DNA from: Rattus norvegicus | Taxonomy: Eukaryota > Chordata > Mammalia > Rodentia > Muridae | NCBI RefSeq assembly: GCF_036323735.1 | Contig: NW_026947400.1 | Span: 1,441,416 to 1,505,415, forward strand | Length of the DNA: 64,000 nt | Reading direction: 5' to 3' | In this document: in pieces, positions 11,850 through 22,572 of the stretch | How positions within the stretch are numbered: the first letter of the stretch is position 1 | Layout of the letters: each line of letters begins with the position of its first letter | Position numbers and translations under genes: made by a program | The notes under the pieces: model-generated | What the model was told of the DNA's origin: nothing | Database searches by the model: none | What the model saw: the letters and a program-made list of their open reading frames with translations, nothing else

Positions 11850-13473
11850 ACCCTGTTTTAAGAGTCGCTTGACTGCACAGTGTCTTAAGCACTCCTTGCC
11901 CTTTCCGTTCATGTTGATCCTTCCAGAATCCCTTGTCTTGGCCCCTGACAGTGTGCACAAGAGCAGATAGCACTCTGGATTCAAAGGAGGAGAGTCGACA
12001 GGGATCCTCCCCATTCAGAAAGCTTGGATGATCGCCCGCTACTACAAGCAGAATTGACAAGTGAGACAGCTCCTGACTGGGCCGTGAAGACCTCACGACT
12101 GCCTCGTGCAGACCTCGCGACTTCCCGGTGCAGACCTCACGACCCCCGTGCAGACCTCGCGACTGCACCATGCAGTCCTCGCTACTGCCCCGTGCTAACT
12201 CGAGGACAGGCCCTCTCGAGCTTTGGTTGTTTCCTGAGGTCAATGGTCACTCGAGATTTCCCTGCTTTGCCTTCCGGACTTGTCCAAAGTTCTCGGGAGA
12301 GAGAGCAATACTCAAATGATACAGCTCAACTGATGTTCCTCACCACTGGGAAGTACATTCACTGCCACTTCACGAGTAGTAGCCCATTTGCCATTTCTTG
12401 TTCAATTTCCTAACGACTAAAAGGCCAGATGTGTGGAGAGAGGCCAGTGAGCTTCATCCCGGACTTTACCCTCTGACCATGCACCGCCGATTTCCCAGCC
12501 TCCTCGGCCTTGGAACGCCTTTAGATTCTCCGAAGATGATTATAACACCGGACTCCAATGGGGGAAGCACTTTAAGGGTTCCCAGTGTTCGCCACCTGAG
12601 ACCGCCTTCAGTGTCCCCCAACCGGATTATAACTTCCTACACCAGTGTGGGAAGCAATTGAACAGCAGAGACCCGAGCGACTTTGTACCTCCCGGACTAC
12701 TTAGACGCACTCGGTACAAGTTCAGATGCACAAAACCCTATGAAGACCAGAGATTCAAAAAAACCTGATATTCGTGCTACAGAAAAGCTACGGAAACTCG
12801 AAGATCATATGAAGGCTTCAGTCAGTAAGGGGGTCCTAGACCACAGACCGGAACTGACAGAGAAGAAGAAATGGACAGTTCCACTTCCTCTGAGGGTTCC
12901 TGAGGGCATGAGTAATTCACTGACCAAGGATAGCAGATCACTGAGTAACCCACTGACCAGGGATACCAGAAGATCTGCTTTACATCCTGCTACTAGAAAA
13001 AGAGTGGCCTCATCTTTAGTGCCCATTCTTGGGAAGATGAAAAAAAAAAAGCGGGTTATGTCTACTGGGTTTGAAAAAATCTGGACTTTGACGAGTTGGT
13101 AGCCAGAGTGCCTGCAACATCTACAAACCATAGTACTGGAGAGAACAGTGAAAGTTTCAGAGAAAACCACACTGTACCTGGGCCACCTTCTGCTGACTCT
13201 TCTACTGACAAACTGGGCCAGGTAATATTCACACACATTCCAGGTTCCCAACATCATTCCCTATCTAGACATGGAGAACTTGGATCTCCCATTTTTCCCC
13301 AAGATGTTCCTATCCACCCAGGACTTTCCGGAAATAACCAAATGTTTCCAATATTCAATAGGGTTTTTCGACATTTGTCCAGTTGTCCAAAATTCTTCCC
13401 ATTGATCCTTAACGGAAAATCATATGTTCTCCTCTTCCAGAAGGAGTGTTTTTTTTTCTTCTATTTTCATTAA
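11850..13473 (+). pseudogene. Unrecognised gene-like segment, arm 1 copy
   Basis: I do not recognise this. It begins with CpG-rich sequence holding a minisatellite (12084-12200), followed by repeats of about 80 bases with the theme GTGTCCCCCAA-GATTATAAC (12480-12660). Open frames at 12683-13102 (139 codons) and 13096-13473 (125 codons) follow. The first is charged and basic, with a Lys/Arg-rich stretch near its end (KMKKKKRVM). The second is Ser/Pro/His-rich (SRHGELGSPIFPQDVP). In both arms the boundary between the frames shows small indels near a poly-A run, so an ancestral single longer frame is plausible. Arm 2 holds the matching copy at 32020-33720. It is probably a decayed gene or retrocopy; the function is unknown. 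Confidence 0.5.
12084..12200 (+). repeat. CpG-rich minisatellite (theme GTGCAGACCTCGCGACTGC)
   Basis: About five imperfect copies of a 19-25 base unit, GTGCAGACCTCGCGACTGC and variants, unusually rich in CpG for this AT-rich window. A shorter version lies reverse-complemented in arm 2 near 33415-33500. It gives spurious Arg-rich open frames on both strands. It may be part of a former CpG island. Confidence 0.8.
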
Positions 13474-13725
13474 CTTGCAAATTTATTATTTACATTTCAA
13501 ATGTTATTCCCTTTCTAGGTTATAGGTTTACATTTTCCTAGCTCTTCCCACTCAGCTTCTATAGGGGTGTTCCTAACCCGATCCACCCCCATATTACTTT
13601 CCTTCACTGGGGTTTTAGTCTTGGGAGGACCAAAGTCTTCCCCTTCCACTGGTGCCACTACTAGGCATTCAGTGATACCAATGATTTTGGAGTCCCGGGT
13701 TAGTTCATGTATAGTCTTTGGGTAG
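13466..13725 (-). mobile_element. L1 3' UTR end, antisense, at inner edge of arm 1
   Basis: Read on the minus strand, this is the last 260 bases of an L1 3' UTR (the GGCACCAGTGGAAGGGGAAG region to the TTTACATTTCAAATGTTATT end). The same junction exists in arm 2, where the L1 is nearly full length (25140-32037). Here it stops abruptly at 13725, where tandem-array unit A begins. The copy is therefore cut by the duplication/array breakpoint, not by normal 5' truncation. Confidence 0.8.
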
Positions 13726-13888
13726 TAGCATGTAACCACTAATGAAGACAAGACAATTCTCTAGATTTAGTGAGATGGAGTATGTAAAGGTTTCCACTGT
13801 GTCACAAGAGACTCTCCTGGAAAAGGCACTCTTGAAACTGGTCAATATAAGGAAAGCTGTTCAGCAGGTAGGACATGGAGGTTCTCAG

Positions 13889-14130
13889 TGACATCATCAT
13901 CATTAGGTCCTTCCCGAAAAATATCTTGTAACCTGGAGAGCCCTAGCTCCTTCTGTGAGGTCAGAAGTGTTGTTGTGACAGCACCTGCTTCTCAGATATT
14001 CCTTCAGTACATCTAGGGTTTGTAACTGGCCTTTAATTCAGAGTAAACAGCCATTTTTTAGGGAGAGCAAAGAGGATGAAAGGATCCAAGAAGAGGAGAA
14101 GGAAGCTGCCCTTCTGTCATGGTATAAAAA
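13889..14130 (+). promoter_or_regulatory. Promoter-like block of unit A
   Basis: CRE-like octamer TGACATCA at 13889-13896 and TATA box TATAAAAA at 14123-14130. The second CRE-like site found in some units is lost here (TGAGGTCA). The order and spacing recur in the other array units. No experimental support can be seen from sequence; this is motif-level inference. Confidence 0.35.
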
Positions 14131-14227
14131 AGGAAGAAATACATGGTCCACTGGAGAGCTCAGTGAATCCTGGGTAGGTGTTTAGTGTGTTCCCTGAACA
14201 GACAGCATTGATCTGACCCTTCCACAT

Positions 14228-14392
14228 ATGGGAATCAAGAGCTGTGAGCCTCTCAGAAGCATCTGGACTTCCCTGTTCTTATGGTTCCTGGAAGTGAGAG
14301 AGTTTATATCATTAATTTCTTTATTCCCAAAGCCAAGGGTTGGGAAGGGCACAGTTGATTTCCTGAGAGCTCATGGACTTTTCTCTTTTTGA
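14228..14392 (+). other. Short ORF of unit A (54 codons, frame-shifted)
   Basis: It starts MGIKSCEPLRSIWTSL, about 98 bases after the TATA box. Against the array consensus it has a one-base loss and then a one-base gain, so the middle is read in another frame before the consensus frame returns; it then stops early. It is best regarded as a decayed member of the array's short ORF family. Confidence 0.3.
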
Positions 14393-14990
14393 AAAGAAGA
14401 AAAAGGTCCTAAGGAAAAAGGGAGAGACAGGAATTGTGTCCCTAGCTCAGAGAAAACTCCTCCATGGTTTGGATACCTATATTGCAGTTTGTGTCTGACA
14501 CTGATATCTGGGAGAGAGAAATGCTTCTAGTTGAGATTTCATCATCTGTCTTTCACTAGTATTACTCTGATTACCATTCCCTTACAGTAATCCTTTAGAT
14601 TTCAATAGGTGAGATTAGGTAGCAGTTTCTTTTACTTTTTCCATTTTTTTTATTTTTTGGCAAAATTCATTGCTTATTTAATTGGATATTTCTATATTTA
14701 CATTTCAAATGTTATTTTCTTTCCCAGTCTCCTGTCAATATGAGCCCTAACTGACCCCTCTCCCCTTCTTCTATAACCTCCCATACTGCACCTTGACATT
14801 CCCTTGAACTGGGAGTCAAACCTGGAAAGACCAAGGGCTTCTCCTTCTATTGGTGCCCAACAGGGTCATCCTCTGTTACATATGCAGTTGGAGCCATAAT
14901 TCTGTCCATGCACAAAATATTGGGTTAGTACCAGAAATCTCTGGTTCTTTGGCATTGTTTTTCTTATGTAGTTGAAAGCCCCTTCAGTTC

Positions 14991-15412
14991 TGTTTGGAGC
15001 GACACTCTTGATGCCCTCCACTGTTGATGATATTATTATGGTTAGAATTTACTATCACTATTTTCATGGAAAATCCCCACCAAGCTGCAAAATAGTAATA
15101 CACATTTGGTGGTAAAGAAAAAATAATACTATTTTAAAGTTGTCCTGCTGACTAATAATATGACAAACCTGTGACATTTCTGATACTTTGTGAACATCAC
15201 CTTATTACCTGACCACACCAGTATTGTATGTTGGTCCTTGGTAAATGTTTCTTACTTTTCCCTGCCCTCTGTTACCCCTGTTATGGTATAAATTCAGCCT
15301 TGGAGGAAAATAAAATTGCCGCCCTGGTCAGACTCCTGTCTTAACGTCATTATTTGTCCCAAGAACCCTTGTCCCAATTCTATTCCAGGCACCCTCTGAT
15401 CTCTCACTTACA
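14991..15412 (+). repeat. 5' LTR
   Basis: TATAAAT at 15287-15293 and the polyadenylation signal AATAAA at 15309-15314 lie unusually close together, so U3 is long and R short. The end CTCTCACTTACA is shared with the 3' LTR. Obvious small differences from the 3' LTR in every 60-base line show that the insertion is old. Confidence 0.85.
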
Positions 15413-15432
15413 AAAGGCACCCAAGTTGCGGC
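15413..15432 (+). promoter_or_regulatory. Possible decayed primer-binding site
   Basis: The bases after the 5' LTR read AAAGGCACCCAAGTTGCGGC. From the second or third A this resembles a lysine-tRNA primer-binding site of the TGGCGCCCAACGTG type, with about 15 of 20 matches. The position is right but the match is weak, so the primer assignment is tentative. Confidence 0.35.
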
Positions 15433-18400
15433 TCTTTGAAGGTGTCCTGGAGGAGAAAGTCTTTCCCTATTAATAGGCTGGTCTGTCTTCTTTGTTTGTG
15501 GACGACTTTGCTCCTTCTTGGACCTTTGGCTCCCACCCCTAACCCCCTCCCAGAGCTATTGCTGAGTGATGGGACAAGCATTCTACTCTCATCTTTTGTG
15601 ACAGGACACAGAGAATAGGGCTATGGGGTCTTAAAGCACTTTGGTGCATCACAGGGACTGTGCTCCCTCCAGACCACAATTGGTTAAGAGATCAGAGGTA
15701 AGCTTGAGCAAATCTGTGTTTTGTGTTCTGTGTTACTTTCTGTTTTGTCTCGGTGTCATGTTTCGCCTTTGTTTCATGCTGACTTGTGTTGTATGCCCCG
15801 CTGTCTGAAGGGTTTGAGTCCCAACTGGAGAAGTTTTAGAGTCCACTTGGTGGTCGCTATTGGTCCTGTAAGGGGCTTATGGCTGTGACAGGTCGACTTG
15901 CTTGTTGTCACAGGCCATAGGCCCTAGAGGATGCTCTAGGAGGAGAAAGGAATATAGAGGACACTCTAGAGTCACATTGGGAGGTGGGATCAGATGTTCT
16001 GCCTCATCCCAGAAACAGCTAAGGTTAAGCTGCATTTTGGGCCAGGTATTGAAGGTAATGGGCATCTGTGGAATTCACTTATAGAATGCTTTTTCTTGGT
16101 CTTGTTTGTCTAGTTTTTTTCTTTGGTATTGTCGAGTGTCTTTTTTGCTGTTGTTTCATTTTTGGACTTGGACTGATGATAGTGTTTGAAATCATGGAAC
16201 TGTTTGCTTTCTTTCTCAAGAAGTTTTACTTGGTCTACTTGGTGCTTAACTTGGAAATAATTTGCTTGAGAGAAATTGTTTTCTGCCAGGGAACCTGCCT
16301 TATCTGCTGGCCCTATTGCAAGTGAGGAGTTGGTCTTCAGCATTAAGTCACCTTCCTTGTTAGTCATCATTGACATACACAGTGCCTCTGATCCTATTCC
16401 TGCAGCAGTAGGTTCTTGCCCCTGTGGTCAAAATGCCCCAGGTTGGGAATCAGGGTAGTCCCGAAAATAGTTTCAGAAAGAGTCTGCAGCAGACTGTGAG
16501 GAACATCTTTGTGCCAGACAGAAAAGGCTTTACTCTAGGATGACAAGAGGAGAAAGTCTTAGCACCGGCTCTTCAGCTTACTCCAACTGGAGGCTGTGGC
16601 CACGGTCAGGATCAATGTTTTCTTTTTCATGGCCCTCTAACTCAGTGAGGCGGCTTGGTGAACGGCTACAACTGCAGTCCTTGGAGGGCTATACTTCTAT
16701 TAAAGATCAGTACTCCAATGTTAGTAATCTATTTATTGGTTGTAAGAGTCCGGAAACCCAACACAATTGTGACCAATGCCTCAGGAATGGTAGCCGAAAG
16801 CGTCCTTAAAACCAATTGCCTGTAACTATAGTTTACTCTATGATATCTGAGGCTTCAATCGGATAACACCCCCTGGGCAAGCCCCCCTTCAATTCTCAAA
16901 TGCTATTTTCTCCTGGTCTTTTGGCGCAAGGTCATCTAGCATGTATGACAGCCTGGAAGAAATTCCCCCCTTAAAGTAGACGAACCATACAATTATTTTA
17001 TCAGCCACTTGGCATCTAGCACTCAGTTCTTAACCATCTCTCTATCCTTTTGTTATTAATTCTTACTGGAAGCCTAGTGTCCTTCAGAGGCTGGGTCTCT
17101 TGATAGGCAGAGCCACTGAGCTGACTCTAAGGAGCTGAGCTGAGCTCAGGACAATCAAAGTCCAGAGAGACAGCCGGTAACAAACCAGCTGCCACTCTGC
17201 TCTCATTTTTGTTTCACAGGCACAAAGCTTGTGCCTGATTATGGGCTGGCCTTTTTGCCCCAAGAAAGCTGGCCCATTTAGCTGTATGACTGAATGCTAT
17301 TTGTCACCTATCTGGTTGTTCCACGTGCTCTCACCATGTCACCCACTAGCATTCTTGCCTGGCACCTCACCGCTGTTCTTAAGAATTTTATCACCCAAGA
17401 CACTGTGTAATTTGACTTAAAATATATCCCATCCTGCTAATATGGATGTCCCAGATTCACATTCTGAAGGTACTAATTTTAAAACAAGGGATGGTACATT
17501 CCCCTAAGTATTAAATTGATATACTTGGGGTCTTAGAACGTTTCAATCAGAGGTTGATACAGAGATTATAATTACTTTAAAATAGTTAAAAGATACAGTG
17601 CATTCTTACTGACCTGCTTTTGGGCACAGATCCAAAGAAGGAGCCCAGCGAGGCACTTAACATGGCGTAAGGTACACACGACTTCATCTACAGCCTGCAT
17701 TCCACTCAAAGGACCTGCTTCCTCAAAGAACTGCATCGCTTCAAGAAGAATGAGAAACCTAACACCCACTCCAGGACAGCTAAATTATGTATTCTTCAAA
17801 AATGCAATACCATTCATAGGATTTGACTTTTTGGATAATGCAATTATGATTGTTGCAGGAACCCAAATTGTATTGTCTATTTGATTTATTTTGAGACTTT
17901 AAAAAATGTCAATCAGCATGCTATTTTTCCTTCTATGTATCAACACATAATTTATTTTTCAGTTAATGATGCTGTACATTAATTATTTGGGGTTTGCTTA
18001 TTCCTTATTGGACATGCATGGGATACCTATTTATCTCCTTGTCTTTTGCTTATATATTTTGGCCCTTGGACATTTAATCATTTATCAGCCTTGTTAAGTA
18101 ACAGGGAGATAATATAACAACAAAACCTATTCACTTATATTATCATAGGCTAACTATCAATGATGCTTTGATGAGGGTCAAGTTCACCTACAAATCTCCA
18201 GCCCAGTCCAGGGAAGGACATTTTTGTTCCTCAGTCAAATGAGGCCATCATTCTTTTTTGCCTACTGTCCTGATGCCTTTGCTGAAAAACCAAAAAATTC
18301 TCACCCCTGCGTGCAGAGCTGGACAGTCATTGATGGATAGAGAATGATATATTCATGAATAAATGGCCTAAGACAGGAGGGCCGACATTAGCTGCTGCCT

Positions 18401-18535
18401 TATCCCATGATGGGCCCTGGCTACAAGATTCTCTTGGCCATGTGACAAATAACACCCCAAGTTAGACAGACGCAGTTTCCAAGGGGTGCATTCCAGTACA
18501 TGCATGGGCACTGGTCACTTTTACATTTGAATATA

Positions 18536-18955
18536 TGTAAATTGGAGATGTTGGTTGCAATTCCCTTGAAGCCCTCCATTGTAAATGTTATTATTATGAT
18601 TAGTATTAAGTATGACTGGGTTCATGGAAAATCCCCAGCCAGCTGCAGAAGACTAATACAAATCTGGTGGTCAAGAAAATAAAAATATGGTAATGTTGTC
18701 CTGCTGATTAATAATATGACAAACCTGTAAACTCTGTACCATCCTTTCAACATCAATCCGTGACCAAACAAATCATGTGTTTTGCCCTGCGTAAATGTTT
18801 CTTAGTTCCACCTCCCTCTGTTAACCCTCTTATGGTATAAATTCAGCCTTGGAGAAAAATAAAATTGACGCCTTTTTCAGACTCTTGTCTTGGGATCCTT
18901 CTTTGGTCCTTTGTCCCACATTCTCTTCCAGGTACCCTCAGAACCCTCACTTACA
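18536..18955 (+). repeat. 3' LTR
   Basis: Matches the 5' LTR from TGTAAATTGGAG to CACTTACA, with TATAAAT at 18836-18842 and AATAAA at 18858-18863. I see no good polypurine tract directly before it, so either the start is off by some bases or the tract has decayed. Confidence 0.83.
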
Positions 18956-19626
18956 CAGCATTTGTAATCCCTTCTCAAAATCTACCAACAACATATCAGT
19001 TGTCAGTAAACTAGTTTGCCACTAGCATTCACTTCTGTATTTGATATGCTCTAGCTGTCTCTCTTAGGAAGGAGCTATATCCGGTACCTGGCAGAATGCA
19101 CTTCATAGCTTCATCACTCATATCTAGTTTTGAATATATATATTCAAATATATATATTTGGTGTCTCCTACAGCAATGAGGTTAGGTAGAATTTTAGCAT
19201 GGATTGTGCGCAACTAGCTAAAGAATGTAGAATTCACAAATGACAATGGCAAATAATCTCACTCCTGTTCTTAGGAACCTATTGAGGTTGATGTTTAACT
19301 GGACCTCAAGCCATTCCTCTCACTGCCCATCCTCCTAAGTATGATGTATGGCCTGAAGAAATAATCATGGTGGGAACACAGGTAGGTAGATATGAGAGAA
19401 CTGATAATTAATTGGAAACAGAACCACATTCTATAGTCTATGTTGTCCTTTGTTTTATTGATATCTGCTATTTTTTGGATAAAATAAGCATTTAGGAGTT
19501 TATCATTCGAAGTAGGTAGACAATATTTACATTGTTATATTCATTCTATTGCTAGACCCACATTGTTGCCAAAATCAATGAAAAAAAATGGAATTGGAAA
19601 ACAGATTATTTGATAACACATTCTGG

Positions 19627-19630
19627 AATA

Positions 19631-19667
<37 letters not shown>

Positions 19668-19705
19668 TCCAGAATACACACACACACACACACACACATA
19701 CACAC

Positions 19706-19763
<58 letters not shown>

Positions 19764-19764
19764 C

Positions 19765-19849
<85 letters not shown>
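19627..19849. repeat. Compound (TA)n/(CA)n tract
   Basis: About 220 bases of TA repeats broken by a CA run (about 19675-19700) and by a twice-present TTCC junction (19668-19672, 19761-19765). Short self-complementary stretches make it prone to cruciforms and replication slippage. It lies at the unit position where other copies read GGAATATATATAAAGT, so it is an expansion of a short pre-existing TA seed. It generates several spurious Tyr-Ile frames on both strands. Confidence 0.95.
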
Positions 19850-19851
<2 letters not shown>

Positions 19852-20080
19852 TCCCCAATCAAGGAATGTTCAAATAGAAAATGAAATACAATATACACTC
19901 AATTAAAGGTCTGTAGGGTAAATACAGGTTTTTGGGAAACAAAGAAAACCTAGGAAACTGAACTGTATATCACAGGAATGGACCTGGTAATAGAATTATG
20001 ATCCAGAAGAATCTCCTCCATCCTATGTTCCTAGATGTTTTCTACTCATGCCAAGCCCCTGAATAACTTTCTCCATTCAG

Positions 20081-22145
20081 ACCATGTAAACACTAATACA
20101 GGAAAGAGAAGTATCTAGACTTGGAGAGATGAAGTTTGTAGTACGTACAGGTTTCCACTGTGTCATAGGAGACACACCTGCAAATCACATTCTTGAATAT
20201 ATTCAATGTACCTCTCCAATATTCCTTCAGTTCATATAGGGTTTACTAATTGGCTGCTAATTCAGTGTAAAGGGCCATTTAGGAGGGATGACAAAGAGGA
20301 TGAAGAAATCAGAGGTGTGGAAAAGAAAGCTGGCCTTCTGTCTTGGTATAAAAAAAGGAAGATATGCATGGATTATGGGAAATCTCAGTCCTTGGTAGGA
20401 GTTGAGTATATTCACTTGAGACACAGACATGACCTTAGCCCTCCACATACGGGATTCAGGTGCTGGAGCCTCTCAGAAGCATCCTGACTTCCCTGCTTCT
20501 AATGGTTCCTGGAAGTCAGAGAGTTTATATCATTAATATCTTTATCCAAAAGGCCAGGTGTTGTGAAGGACACTGTTCTTTTCCTTAGAACTCATCGTTT
20601 TTATTCTTTCTGCCCAGAAGAAAATGGTCCTAAGGAAGAAGTAAAAAAAACATGTATTCTTTCCTCAGCTCAGAGGAAATTACTCAATTATTTGGATACT
20701 TATAGAGCAGTATGTTCTGATACTGGTATTTGAGAGAGAGAATTGCTCCAAATTTGGACTTCATCACCTCAGACTTTCCACTAGTATTATTCTGACTATA
20801 ATTCCCTGATAGGGACCATTTGGATTACTGAGCCAATAGGTCTGATTAGCTGCTAATTTTCTTTTCTTTTCTTTCTTTAATTTTTTTTATTTTTTTAGCA
20901 AATTTTATAGCATTTTTAAATGGGTATTTCTATATTTACATTTCAAATTTTATTTTCTTTCCCAGTTTCTTGTCCATAAGATTCCTAACTGGTCTTCTTA
21001 CCCTTCTTCTATAACGCCTTTACTGAGCCTTGACATTCCCTTGAACTAGCAATAAAAACTAGGGAGAACCAAGGGCTTATCCTATCACTGATGCCCAAAA
21101 TCACCATACTCTGCCACATATACAGTTGGAGCCATAAGTCTGTCTATAAACCGTCTTTGAATATTGGTTTAGTACCAGAAAGCTCAGGTTAGTTGAACTT
21201 GTTGTTCTTATTTGGTTGAAAGTCCATTCAGTTCTTGAAATCCTTTCTCAACATCTACAAACAAGGGGTCTGTTTTCAGTTATCTGGTTTGCCACTAGCA
21301 ATCACTTCTGTATTTGACATGCTCTGGCTGTCTCTCTAATGAAAGATCTATAACTGTTTATTGGCAGAATGCACATTTTAGCTTCATCAATCTTATCTAG
21401 TTTTGGTGCCTGATTTTATATATATATATAAAATGGCTCCTACAACTATGAATTTTAGTGGAATATTTACATGGATTCTGTGCAATTAGGTCAAGAATAT
21501 AGGATCCACAAATGACAATGCCAAATAGATTCCTTCCTGTTCTTATGAACCTGCTGAAGTTGAGGTTTCACTGGACCTAAAGCAATACATTTTGCTGCAC
21601 ATCCCCCTGAAACTGACGTTTGGACTGAAAAACTCTCATGTCTTGCCCTGGGAATACAGGAAGATAGATATTAGAGAAAAGATATGTAATAGAACTATAG
21701 AACTGCATTCTATAGTCATTGTTGTCTTTGCTTAACTGATGTCTGTTAATCTTTGGATATTATAATGATTTGGGAGTTGATCATTTGAAGTAGTACACAA
21801 TATTTCCACTGTTATATTCACGCTATAGCTGGGTCAAGTTTGTTTACCAAATTTATTGCAAAAAATGGAATTCGAAAAATGAAATTTTTGAGTACTCATG
21901 CAGGAATATATAGAATATCCCCTGTCAATGAATGTACAATCAAAAAATGTAACAAAATATCCACTAAATTAAAGGTCTGTAGGGAAAATATTGGCACATG
22001 GGAAACTGAGAAAACCTAGGGATTTGAATTGTATTTCACAGGATTGGACGTGGGAATAAAATTAATCTCCAGAAGAATCTCCTTCACTCCTTGTTCCTAG
22101 ATATTTTCTACCCATGCTAAGCCCTTGCCTAACTTTCTCCATTCT
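20081..22145 (+). repeat. Tandem-array unit B
   Basis: About 2.06 kb, directly after unit A. It lacks about 130 bases that in other units hold both CRE-like sites: it jumps from the cap-side segment near 20205 to AATATTCCTTCAG. The TATA box remains at 20347-20353. The start codon of the short ORF is ACG and the frame is broken. The antisense L1 3' UTR remnant lies at about 20900-21420, with a short TA tract at 21416-21431. Confidence 0.9.
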
Positions 22146-22572
22146 GAGCATGTGACCACTAATGAAGCAGAGAAATCTCTAGCTTTAGAGAGATGTAGCA
22201 TGTGAAGTTTTACCCTGTGTCAAAGGGGACACTACTGGAAAGGGCACACTTGAAACTGGTCAATGTAAGGAAAGCTGTTTAGCAGGTAGGCCATGGCAGT
22301 TCTCAGTGACATCATCATTAGGCCCTCCACGAAAAATCCCTTGTATCCTGGAGAGCCCTAGCTTCTTCTGTGACATAACAAGTGTTGCTTCGTCAGCAAT
22401 TTTCTCTCAGATATTCCTTCCATATATCTATGGTTTACTAATTGGCCTCTAATTCAGAGTAAAGAGCCATTTGGGAGGGTGAACAAACAGGATTAAGAGA
22501 TCAGAGATGGGGAGAAGGAAGCTGGTCTTTTGTCTTGGTATAAAAGAAAAAAGAAACATGTGGTTCTTGGGA
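22146..22572 (+). repeat. Tandem-array unit C, truncated
   Basis: Only the first 430 bases are present: phase marker, CRE-like octamer TGACATCA (22307-22314) and TATA box (22539-22546). Just after the TATA box, at about 22572, the sequence leaves the array and enters the unrelated 22573-25139 segment. The promoter-like block is thus left facing different downstream DNA. Confidence 0.88.

Larger units (their letters stand above)
6287..13725 (+). repeat. Inverted duplication, arm 1
   Basis: This arm matches the reverse complement of 31749-39125 throughout. In order it contains single-copy-like sequence (6287-7000), a 5'-truncated L1 (7000-11131), unique sequence, an unrecognised gene-like segment (11850-13465) and an antisense L1 3' end (13466-13725). 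Shared anchors include the run around GCTCCACAGGCTCACTGAAG near 6335, reverse-complemented near 39075, and the L1 frames at 7949-8176 and 37129-37359, which differ at about 11 of 75 residues. The arms are therefore clearly related but diverged, roughly 85-90% by eye. Because non-L1 flanks are shared, this is a segmental duplication and not two independent L1 insertions. Confidence 0.88.
14991..18955 (+). mobile_element. LTR retrotransposon without recognisable genes, inside unit A
   Basis: Two related LTRs of about 420 bases (14991-15412 and 18536-18955) flank about 3.1 kb of internal sequence. Both LTRs start with TG and end in CACTTACA, and both carry TATAAAT and AATAAA signals. The array unit resumes exactly on the other side (CTTCAG before, CAG..TTGTAATCC after), giving a probable 6-base target duplication, now decayed. 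The internal part shows no recognisable gag, protease, polymerase or envelope frame; its longest frames (16540-16809, 16068-16325) have no visible domain. It looks like a non-autonomous endogenous retrovirus-like element. Family not identified. Confidence 0.82.
13726..20080 (+). repeat. Tandem-array unit A (split by an LTR element)
   Basis: The first unit begins with the phase marker CATGTAACCACTAATGAAG. Without the LTR element (14991-18955) it is about 2.4 kb. It contains a CRE-like octamer (13889-13896), TATA box (14123-14130), short frame (14228-14392), antisense L1 3' UTR remnant (about 14650-14990 and 18956-19150) and a unit tail with a greatly expanded TA/CA tract (19627-19849). It ends at CCATTCAGACCATGTAAACAC, where unit B starts. 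The unit is about 85-90% similar to the others by eye. Confidence 0.9.

Noticed and set aside
12024..12413. 129-codon frame over the CpG-rich minisatellite as a protein
   Set aside because: It is built of the minisatellite translated in one frame, with a similar open frame on the opposite strand, and it is not kept in the same form in arm 2.
19541..19898. Several long Tyr-Ile-rich frames on both strands around 19541-19898, and similar ones at 1999-2051, 4763-5044 and 61406-61745
   Set aside because: They are direct products of (TA)n microsatellites, which lack stop codons in several frames. They have no coding signal.
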